This document shows, in pieces, positions 7,438-12,776 of a stretch of DNA of 18,809 nucleotides. Numbering within the stretch: position 1 is the stretch's first letter; every line of letters begins with the position of its first letter. The stretch comes from Roseicyclus sp041163945 (lineage in GTDB: Bacteria > Pseudomonadota > Alphaproteobacteria > Rhodobacterales > Rhodobacteraceae), in contig JBEAQJ010000027.1 in the NCBI GenBank assembly GCA_041163945.1, positions 1 through 18,809 on the forward strand. Reading direction: 5' to 3'. Made by a program: the position numbers and the translations under genes. The notes below the pieces were generated by a model. The model was not told the origin of the DNA and did no database searches. It saw only the letters and a list, made by a program, of their open reading frames with translations.

Positions 7438-7551
7438 ATGGATAGCTTTGCACTGACACATGAAATGCGCCTGCAGATTGCGGCCGCACGCGCGGAATGC
7501 GCACGTTATTTCCTGACCCAGCTGGTTGCCTTGTTTGGCCGCCGCGCCTAA
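7438..7551 (+). CDS. Hypothetical 37-residue protein
   Basis: ATG to TAA, 37 codons, too small for most gene callers. The support is translational context: AGAGGA sits 8 bases upstream of the ATG, and a strong terminator follows 25 bases after the stop. The peptide starts MDSFALTHEMRLQI and ends FLTQLVALFGRRA. Residues 10-33 can form one amphipathic helix with a hydrophobic C-terminal half and a basic end (GRRA), which would suit a membrane surface or an RNA/protein partner. It contains one cysteine. I do not recognise a family; it lacks the DUF1127 core. It lies alone between the YdcH-like gene and the convergent phaB gene. Confidence 0.5.
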   Translation: MDSFALTHEMRLQIAAARAECARYFLTQLVALFGRRA

Positions 7552-7574
7552 GGCCATTGGCCCGGGTCGGATGC

Positions 7575-7604
7575 AAAAAGGCCGGGGTCATCGCCCCGGC
7601 CTTT
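7575..7604. terminator. Strong bidirectional rho-independent terminator
   Basis: AAAGGCCGGGG (7577-7587) pairs perfectly over 11 bp with CCCCGGCCTTT (7594-7604) around a 6-base loop, with A-run on the left and T-run on the right. It sits between the 37-codon ORF and the stop of the convergent phaB and serves both. Confidence 0.9.
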
Positions 7605-7619
7605 CGCTTGTCGCCAAAC

Positions 7620-8342
7620 CTAGACGAAAAACTGCGCCCCGTTGGCCGAAATCGTCGAACCGTTGATGAAGCCCGCATCCTCGGATGCCAGAAAGGTCAC
7701 GCAACGCGCGATTTCCGAAGGTTCCCCCAACCGGCCCGCGGGAATGCCGGCGATGATCTTTTCGCGCACGGCTTCGTCGATGGCCATCACCATTTCCGTG
7801 GCGATGTAGCCCGGGCAGATCGCGTTGGCCGTGATGCCGAATTTCGCACCCTCTTGCGCCAGGGATTTGACGATGCCCAGATCCCCCGCCTTGGTCGCGG
7901 CATAGTTGACCTGACCGGCCTGACCTTTTTGCCCATTGATCGACGAGATCACGATCACGCGGCCAAATTTGCGATCGCGCATGCCCGACCAGACCGGATG
8001 CACCGTGTTGAACACGCCCGTCAGGTTGGTGTCGATCACCTCTTTCCACTGGGCGGGGGTCATGCGGTGGAACATCGCGTCGCGCGTGATGCCGGCATTG
8101 GCAACCACCGTATCGATCGGGCCCAGATCGGCCTCGACCTGGGCAATGCCGGCCTTGGATGCATCGTAATCCGCGACATCCCATTTGTAGGTCTTGATCC
8201 CGGTCGCAGCCGTGAAGGCGGCGGCTTTTTCGTCATTGCCGGCATAGGTGGCGGCGACGGCGTATCCTTCGGCCTTGAGCGCCTTGGAAATGGCCTCACC
8301 AATGCCGCGGCTTCCGCCGGTGACGAGCGCTACTCTTGCCAT
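7620..8342 (-). CDS. phaB: Acetoacetyl-CoA reductase (PHB biosynthesis)
   Basis: A 240-residue short-chain dehydrogenase/reductase. It reduces acetoacetyl-CoA with NADPH to (R)-3-hydroxybutyryl-CoA, the monomer for polyhydroxybutyrate granules, in the cytosol. The nucleotide-binding GGSRGIG is at residues 9-15, NAG at 82-84, and the catalytic Ser134, Tyr147 and Lys151 lie in ISSINGQ and NYAATKAG. The SINGQKGQ-GQ-NYAA-KAG pattern and neighbouring phaA favour PhaB over the FabG ketoacyl-ACP reductase. The ATG at 8342 has GGAGG close upstream; a longer in-frame reading to 8558 runs through the promoter and into phaA. It is downstream of phaA but probably has its own promoter. Confidence 0.95.
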   Translation of the reverse strand: MARVALVTGGSRGIGEAISKALKAEGYAVAATYAGNDEKAAAFTAATGIKTYKWDVADYDASKAGIAQVEADLGPIDTVVANAGITRDAMFHRMTPAQWKEVIDTNLTGVFNTVHPVWSGMRDRKFGRVIVISSINGQKGQAGQVNYAATKAGDLGIVKSLAQEGAKFGITANAICPGYIATEMVMAIDEAVREKIIAGIPAGRLGEPSEIARCVTFLASEDAGFINGSTISANGAQFFV

Positions 8343-8377
8343 GGTGTCCTCCAATCTGGCGTCGATGTCTTGTAATT

Positions 8378-8406
8378 CTATTACGCAAAATTGGCTAACC
8401 AAGCAA
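8378..8406 (-). promoter_or_regulatory. Candidate promoter for phaB
   Basis: On the minus strand TTGCTT (8406-8401) is followed after 17 bases by TAATAG (8383-8378). Both boxes are weak individually, but the spacing is ideal and the shared palindromic motif overlaps the -35. Confidence 0.4.
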
Positions 8407-8417
8407 CAATATTGCGC
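8384..8417. promoter_or_regulatory. Operator-like motif pair at the phaB promoter
   Basis: GCAACAATATTGCGC (8403-8417) matches 14 of 15 bases of the motif before ETF-QO at 610-624. A degenerate copy, CGCAAAATTGGC (8384-8395), is centred about 19 bases away, near two helical turns, between the putative -35 and -10. The arrangement suggests two repressor dimers side by side. Confidence 0.5.
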
Positions 8418-8443
8418 AGTAATTCTTGCCGTGCCTGCGGTCG

Positions 8444-8467
8444 AACGGGTGCCCAAAGGCGCCCGTT
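8444..8467 (-). terminator. Hairpin between phaA and phaB
   Basis: AACGGGTGCC (8444-8453) pairs with GGCGCCCGTT (8458-8467) over ten positions (one T/G pair on the plus strand), loop CAAA. It lies 14 bases after the phaA stop. No T-run follows in the minus direction, so it may attenuate or stabilise the phaA message rather than end it fully. Confidence 0.45.
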
Positions 8468-8481
8468 CCGCAGATTTGGCC

Positions 8482-9657
8482 CTAGGGGCGTTCGACGCAC
8501 ATGGCCACGCCCATACCGCCGCCGATGCACAGCGTGGCCAGCCCGCGCTTGGCACCACGGCGCTTCATTTCGAACAGCAAGGTGTTGAGAACCCGCGCCC
8601 CCGATGCGCCGATCGGATGGCCGATGGCGATGGCGCCGCCGTTGACATTCACGATGGCCGGATCCCAGCCCATGTCCTTGTTCACGGCACAGGCTTGCGC
8701 GGCAAAGGCTTCGTTGGCTTCGACCAGATCCAGATCGCCGATTGACCAGCCCGCTTTTTCCAGCGCCTTGCGGCTGGCGTAGATGGGTCCGACCCCCATG
8801 ATCGATGGGTCGAGCCCGGCGGTGGCGTAGGATGCGATGCGGGCCAAGGGTTCGATACCGCGGCGCTCGGCCTCGTCGGCCGACATCAGCAGCGTTGCCG
8901 CCGCGCCGTCATTCAGCCCGCTGGCGTTGCCGGCCGTCACCGATCCGTCCTTGGTAAAGGCAGGCTTCAGCTTGGCCATGGCATCCAGCGTGGCGCCGTG
9001 GCGGATATATTCATCGCTGTCCATCACCACATCGCCCTTGCGGGTCTGAAGCGTGAAGGGGGTGATTTCGTCGGCGAATTTGCCGGCCTTTTGCGCGGCT
9101 TCGGCCTTGTTCTGGCTGGCCACGGCGAATTCATCCTGTGCATCGCGGCTGATCTGCCATTGCTGCGCAACATTTTCGGCGGTTTGGCCCATGTGGTAGC
9201 CGTTGAAGGCATCCCACAACCCGTCACGGATCATGGTGTCGATGTATTTCAGATCGCCCATTTTCTGGCCTTGGCGCAGGTTTGCGGCATGCGCGCTGAG
9301 CGACATGTTTTCCTGGCCGCCCGCCACCACGATGCGGGCATCGCCCAGCATGATGTGCTGCGCGCCCAAGGCAACGGCCCGCAACCCCGAACCGCAGACC
9401 TGATTGATGCCCCAGGCGGCCGCTTCCTTGGGCAGACCGGCATTGATATGCGCCTGGCGTGCAGGGTTCTGGCCCTGTGCGGCCGTCAGAACCTGGCCAA
9501 GGATGGTTTCGCTGACCTCGGCCTTTTCGATGCCGGCGCGGGCCACGACCGCCTCGATCACGGCGCGGCCGAGCTCGTGGGCGGGCGTATTGGCAAAAGA
9601 GCCGAGAAAGCTGCCCACGGCCGTGCGTGCAGCCGAGGCGATGACGACATTGGTCAT
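8482..9657 (-). CDS. phaA: Acetyl-CoA acetyltransferase (beta-ketothiolase)
   Basis: A 391-residue biosynthetic thiolase, the standard length. It condenses two acetyl-CoA to acetoacetyl-CoA, the first step of polyhydroxybutyrate synthesis, and is reversible. The nucleophilic Cys88 is in NQVCGSGLRA, His347 in GHPIGASGAR and the second active-site Cys377 in CIGGGMG. All three match the family layout. The ATG at 9657 gives the MTNVVIASAARTAVG start typical of PhaA, with AAAGGGA about 6 bases upstream; an in-frame extension to 9729 is not conserved. It is the upstream gene of the phaA-phaB pair, separated from phaB by about 140 bases containing a hairpin and a promoter. Confidence 0.97.
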   Translation of the reverse strand: MTNVVIASAARTAVGSFLGSFANTPAHELGRAVIEAVVARAGIEKAEVSETILGQVLTAAQGQNPARQAHINAGLPKEAAAWGINQVCGSGLRAVALGAQHIMLGDARIVVAGGQENMSLSAHAANLRQGQKMGDLKYIDTMIRDGLWDAFNGYHMGQTAENVAQQWQISRDAQDEFAVASQNKAEAAQKAGKFADEITPFTLQTRKGDVVMDSDEYIRHGATLDAMAKLKPAFTKDGSVTAGNASGLNDGAAATLLMSADEAERRGIEPLARIASYATAGLDPSIMGVGPIYASRKALEKAGWSIGDLDLVEANEAFAAQACAVNKDMGWDPAIVNVNGGAIAIGHPIGASGARVLNTLLFEMKRRGAKRGLATLCIGGGMGVAMCVERP

Positions 9658-9807
9658 GAAAGTCCCTTTCTTGAACGGCGCCATGCCCCAACCAAAGGCA
9701 GCGCGCAGAATCGCGGTGTTCCCGTTCACCTAGCGCTGCGGCGCAGTACGAATCAACGGACAGGGTGTCTCAGCCGGTGGACAGCCCGGCCGGACGGCAG
9801 CCAAAGC

Positions 9808-10650
9808 TTAGAAAATGGTGGGTTGGGCCGCAGGTTTGGGCGCTTGGCGTTCCCAGGGCGGTGTAATCGAGGGCACGGCGAAATGATGGCCTTGCAGGCA
9901 ATCCACCCCCGCGCCCGCAAGCCACGCCGCTTCGCCCGGGGTTTCGACCGCCTCGGCGACGATGATCATGTCGAAATGCCGCCCCAGCGAAATCAGCGCG
10001 GCGCACAGAACCTGGTTGTCGGGGTCGGTGTCGACATCGCGCGAAAACTGGCCATCGATCTTCAGCACGTCGAAACAGAAATGCCGCAGGTGGCGAAACG
10101 CCGTGTGCCCGGCGCCAAAATCATCCAACGCAAAGGTCACGCCCTTGTCTTGCAGCGTTTCCATGAAGGCCAGCACGATCTCGGGCATCTGCATGGCCGA
10201 TGTTTCCGTGATCTCGAGAATCAGGCGCCCCATCACATCGGGATGATGGCGGATGGCATGGTGCAGCAGGTTCATCCAGGCCGGATAGCCGATGGACCGG
10301 GCCGACATGTTGATCGACAACCGCAGCTTGGGCGTGGCCTTCAGCGCCGCCAAGCCCAGTCGCAGCGCCGCGCAATCGATCTGGCGACCAAGGTCTTGTT
10401 CTTCGACCGCGGTGATGAAATCGCGCGCGGGGATCACGCGGCCGGTTTCATCGAGAATGCGGATCAAGCCTTCGTAAAAGGCGATGCCGGCGCCATCGGC
10501 GCGCATCACGGGCTGATAGGCCAAAAGCATATCGCCGCGCTTGAGCGCCTGGCGCACCAAAGCCAGCGTGCCGCGATCGCGTTGGCTGATGGCGGCCTCA
10601 AGCGGGCTGCCAAAACCCGGCTCTGCTGGCTTGCCACGGAACTGACCCAT
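9808..10650 (-). CDS. Stand-alone EAL-domain protein (c-di-GMP phosphodiesterase)
   Basis: A 280-residue protein that is essentially one EAL domain with a roughly 40-residue lead and a proline-rich tail. EAL domains hydrolyse cyclic di-GMP to pGpG. The signature reads EGL (Glu60) instead of EAL. The other metal and catalytic residues appear present: Asn114 in NMSA, Glu146 in EITE, Asp176-Asp177 in DDFGAG, Lys197 in KIDG, Glu233 in AEAVE and Gln253 in LQG. Activity is therefore plausible. No membrane segment, signal peptide, GGDEF or recognisable sensor domain is seen, so control must come from partners or expression. The ATG at 10650 has GAGGG just upstream. It diverges from tag over 99 bases. 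Confidence 0.9.
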   Translation of the reverse strand: MGQFRGKPAEPGFGSPLEAAISQRDRGTLALVRQALKRGDMLLAYQPVMRADGAGIAFYEGLIRILDETGRVIPARDFITAVEEQDLGRQIDCAALRLGLAALKATPKLRLSINMSARSIGYPAWMNLLHHAIRHHPDVMGRLILEITETSAMQMPEIVLAFMETLQDKGVTFALDDFGAGHTAFRHLRHFCFDVLKIDGQFSRDVDTDPDNQVLCAALISLGRHFDMIIVAEAVETPGEAAWLAGAGVDCLQGHHFAVPSITPPWERQAPKPAAQPTIF

Positions 10651-10749
10651 CTTGCCCTCACGAACTGCAACGCGCTTGGCTTCATGGCACCGATCGAATT
10701 AAGAAATGGTGAAATCGCGAATTCGTGTTCAATTGCGGGAATAATCTTG

Positions 10750-11334
10750 ATGGCCGAACTTGGCCGCTGCCGCTGGTGCGGCAACGATCCGCTATACATC
10801 CACTATCACGATACCGAATGGGGCGTGCCCGAACGCGATGGCCGTGCGCTTTGGGAAAAGCTGGTGCTCGACGGGTTTCAGGCCGGTCTTGCCTGGATCA
10901 CCATTCTGCGCAAGCGCGATGGGTTCCGGCGTGCTTTTGATGGGTTTCAACCCGATGTGATCGACCGTTGGGGCGACGCCGACATCGCCCGCCTTTTGGC
11001 AGACCCCGCAATCGTGCGTCATCGCGGCAAGATCGCCGCAACCATCGGCAATGCGCGGGCCTATCTGCAGATCGAAGAGCGCATGGGGTTTTCCGATTTC
11101 GTGTGGCGTCACGTCGAAGGACGCCCCCTGCAAAACGCCTGGACCCGCCCCGAGGACGTGCCGGCCCTGACAGCCCAAAGCGCGGCCTTGTCAAAAGATC
11201 TGCGCCAACATGGCTTTCGCTTTTGCGGCCCGACCATCACCTATGCCTGGATGCAGGCCACGGGCATGGTCAACGATCACCTGATCGGATGTCACCGCCA
11301 CGCCCCGGTTCAAGCGCTGGCGCAGATCGCGTGA
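10750..11334 (+). CDS. tag: DNA-3-methyladenine glycosylase I
   Basis: A 194-residue base-excision repair enzyme that removes 3-methyladenine from alkylated DNA. The zinc-snap residues known from E. coli Tag are all in register: Cys7, His20, His177 and Cys181 (the last two in NDHLIGCH). The HDTEWGVP, HRGKI and NARAYLQ motifs are also present. The position of the E. coli Glu38 is Asp41 here (LDGFQAGLAW in place of LEGQQAGLSW), a conservative change. The ATG at 10750 is chosen because it gives the family N-terminus; GGGA lies about 9 bases upstream. The longer open frame to the left runs antisense through the EAL and phaA genes and is not coding. Confidence 0.95.
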   Translation: MAELGRCRWCGNDPLYIHYHDTEWGVPERDGRALWEKLVLDGFQAGLAWITILRKRDGFRRAFDGFQPDVIDRWGDADIARLLADPAIVRHRGKIAATIGNARAYLQIEERMGFSDFVWRHVEGRPLQNAWTRPEDVPALTAQSAALSKDLRQHGFRFCGPTITYAWMQATGMVNDHLIGCHRHAPVQALAQIA

Positions 11335-11482
11335 TCGGGCCCGCGGTTGGTGGCGGTCGCCCGCTGGGGTGGCCGGTTTTCGCACAATTTCGGCACCACC
11401 CGCCATCAGCACTGGACCGATGCGACCGGGGGCTTATCTTTTGCCCGATCAAAGCGACCCGCAACCCATCGGAGAACGGCCC

Positions 11483-11659
11483 ATGTCACGCATGGAATAT
11501 ATCGATATCAAGAGTGCCAGCCGAACCGGCGTGAGCGCGGATTTTGCCGAAGACGCGGATATCCAGCTGTTTCTCAAGCTGGGGCGTATGGCCTTTTTCT
11601 TTTGTATCTGGAGCGCGATGGTGCTGCCGGTGGCGTTGATCTATTCGATCCGCTTCTGA
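11483..11659 (+). CDS. Hypothetical 58-residue single-pass membrane protein
   Basis: The N-terminal half is polar and acidic (VSADFAEDADIQ), followed by one hydrophobic segment, roughly residues 34-55 (MAFFFCIWSAMVLPVALIY), and a short basic end SIRF. The ATG at 11483 has GGAG 8 bases upstream (11471-11474); in-frame codons before it look non-coding. The gene converges on trxC with 10 bases between stop codons. No family is recognised, and no partner gene suggests a role. A weak promoter might be the TATCTT at about 11434, but the matching -35 is poor. Confidence 0.65.
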   Translation: MSRMEYIDIKSASRTGVSADFAEDADIQLFLKLGRMAFFFCIWSAMVLPVALIYSIRF

Positions 11660-11669
11660 TCCGGCCCTG

Positions 11670-12110
11670 TCACGCGCCCGTGGTGGCGTGCTGGCGGACA
11701 AAGGATTCAATCTGGGCGGCCGGTCGGGCACCGGTCAGCCGGGCGATTTCCTGGCCATGGCCGAACAGGATCAAGGCGGGAATCCCGCGGATCCCGTAGC
11801 GTTGGGCGGCATCGCCGTGAACTTGCGTGTTCAGCTTGGCCAGCCGCGCATGGGGGGCAAGACTGCGCGCGGCCTTTTCGAATTCCGGTGCCATGGCCCG
11901 GCAGGGCCCGCACCAGGGGGCCCAGAAATCCACCAAAAGCGGCAAGCTGTCACCGCGTTCGGCCTTGCGTAGGGTGGCGGTGTCGATCGTGTGAACCTTG
12001 GGTTCGACCAGCTTTGCGCCACAGGTCCCGCATTTGGGATGCGCGGTCAGCTTGTCAGCCGGAACCCGATTCGGCGTGGCACAAGACAGGCAGGTGATGC
12101 GATGGGACAT
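11670..12110 (-). CDS. trxC: Thioredoxin 2 (zinc-containing)
   Basis: A 146-residue thioredoxin with the N-terminal zinc-ribbon that defines TrxC: Cys7/Cys10 (CLSC) and Cys27/Cys30 (CGTC). The redox centre WCGPC is at residues 66-70 and the cis-proline is in RGIPALILF. It reduces protein disulphides in the cytosol and is usually induced by oxidative stress in relatives such as E. coli (OxyR). No OxyR-like site is obvious here. The ATG at 12110 gives the family start MSHRITCLSC. The ribosome site (AAAGGG, about 10 bases upstream) is mediocre, so translation may be modest. It lies downstream of the cold-shock gene but behind a strong terminator, so it is probably transcribed separately. Confidence 0.94.
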   Translation of the reverse strand: MSHRITCLSCATPNRVPADKLTAHPKCGTCGAKLVEPKVHTIDTATLRKAERGDSLPLLVDFWAPWCGPCRAMAPEFEKAARSLAPHARLAKLNTQVHGDAAQRYGIRGIPALILFGHGQEIARLTGARPAAQIESFVRQHATTGA

Positions 12111-12190
12111 GCAAGGCAGGCCCTTTGTGGTTGCCAATGTCAATAATCTGGCCCAACAGCGCCGGGAACGCAAGCCCGCGCCCAGTTACC

Positions 12191-12221
12191 AAAAAAAAGA
12201 TGCGCAGGGCTGCGCATCTTT
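12191..12221 (-). terminator. Rho-independent terminator of the cold-shock gene
   Basis: AGATGCGCA/TGCGCATCT form a perfect 9-bp stem (12198-12206 with 12211-12219) around a 4-base loop. On the minus strand it is followed by a run of eight T (12198-12191). It lies about 55 bases after the cold-shock stop codon. Confidence 0.92.
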
Positions 12222-12276
12222 GTCGTGTATCGGCCCGTGCTCCGGTGGTTTCATCCACAGGGCAGGTCCGTTTGGG

Positions 12277-12483
12277 TCAGACCAGAACGATGTTGATCGC
12301 CGATTCACGACCATCGCGGCCGGATTCGACGTCAAACGTGACCTTTTGGTCATCCTTCAGCGATGTATGACCCGAACGCTCAAGCGCCGAGATATGGACG
12401 AACACGTCCTTGCCGCCGCTTTCGGGGGCGATAAAGCCGAAACCCTTGGTGCTGTTGAACCACTTCACGGTGCCTTTGGCCAT
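12277..12483 (-). CDS. Cold-shock domain protein (CspA family)
   Basis: A 68-residue single cold-shock domain, the normal length. It binds single-stranded RNA/DNA and melts RNA secondary structure. RNP1 is KGFGFI (residues 13-18) and RNP2 is DVFVHI (residues 26-31), preceded by the canonical MAKGTVKWFNSTKG. The ATG at 12483 has AGGAG 8 bases upstream; the long in-frame extension to 12612 is the untranslated leader. That leader is long and can fold strongly (12527-12566), as in known cold-shock mRNAs. A heat-shock-sigma-like promoter lies at 12611-12639. A strong terminator ends the unit, so the gene is probably monocistronic. Confidence 0.95.
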   Translation of the reverse strand: MAKGTVKWFNSTKGFGFIAPESGGKDVFVHISALERSGHTSLKDDQKVTFDVESGRDGRESAINIVLV

Positions 12484-12526
12484 CGTGATATCTCCTGTCA
12501 TTAAGGCTGCCCACGGTATGCGGCAG

Positions 12527-12566
12527 CACGGCTTGGTCGGTCTGGATCGAAAGACTGACAGCCGTG
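12527..12566 (-). promoter_or_regulatory. Strong hairpin in the leader of the cold-shock mRNA
   Basis: CACGGCT (12527-12533) pairs with AGCCGTG (12560-12566). After a 2-base bulge, an inner 8-base stem (12536-12543 with 12552-12559) has one mismatch, around loop GGATCGAA. It ends about 43 bases before the start codon. A second GCTGCC/GGCAGC-type stem lies between it and the ribosome site. The arrangement resembles leaders that tune cold-shock translation. Confidence 0.5.
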
Positions 12567-12610
12567 TGAGGGGAGACAGTGGTCGAAAAAGAATAACGTT
12601 CGCGCCGTAC

Positions 12611-12639
12611 ACATGGGGGTGCGGGGCACAAATAGCAAG
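12611..12639 (-). promoter_or_regulatory. Candidate RpoH (sigma-32-type) promoter of the cold-shock gene
   Basis: On the minus strand CTTG (12639-12636) is followed after 17 bases by CCCCATGT (12618-12611), which matches the heat-shock sigma -10 consensus CCCCATNT. The transcript would start near 12604, giving a leader of about 120 bases. The -35 lacks the AAA after CTTG, so support is partial. Confidence 0.45.
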
Positions 12640-12722
12640 GCAATTCGCCCCGGCCCTCCAAATGACCTGACGGGATATGCGGCATGGCGTCTGCGCGCCC
12701 GTGCCGGTGGGGGTGAAAGAAC

Positions 12723-12751
12723 AAAGGCGCCGGGTTTGCCCCGACGCCCTT
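12723..12751 (-). terminator. Terminator hairpin of ettA
   Basis: GGCGCCGGG (12726-12734) pairs with CCCGACGCC (12740-12748), loop TTTGC, including one G-U pair in the minus-strand RNA, followed by TTTGTTC in the minus direction. It begins about 26 bases after the ettA stop. Confidence 0.7.
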
Positions 12752-12776
12752 GACCTTTAGGCCCTGGCCGGACGCA

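Noticed and set aside
7410..7457. 15-codon ORF overlapping the start of the 37-codon ORF, possible leader peptide
   Set aside because: The GGGG ribosome-like sequence is only about 3 bases from its ATG, and no regulatory codon run is present.
10676..10705. Possible promoter for tag (TTGGCT, 17-18 bases, TTAAGA/TAAGAA)
   Set aside because: The -10 matches only about half of the consensus and no LexA or Ada-like site supports it.
8998..10749. Long plus-strand extension in front of tag
   Set aside because: It runs antisense through phaA and the EAL gene; only the portion from 10750 has Tag homology.
11416..11440. Possible promoter for the 58-residue protein (CTGGAC, 17 bases, TATCTT)
   Set aside because: The -35 box is too poor to call as a feature.
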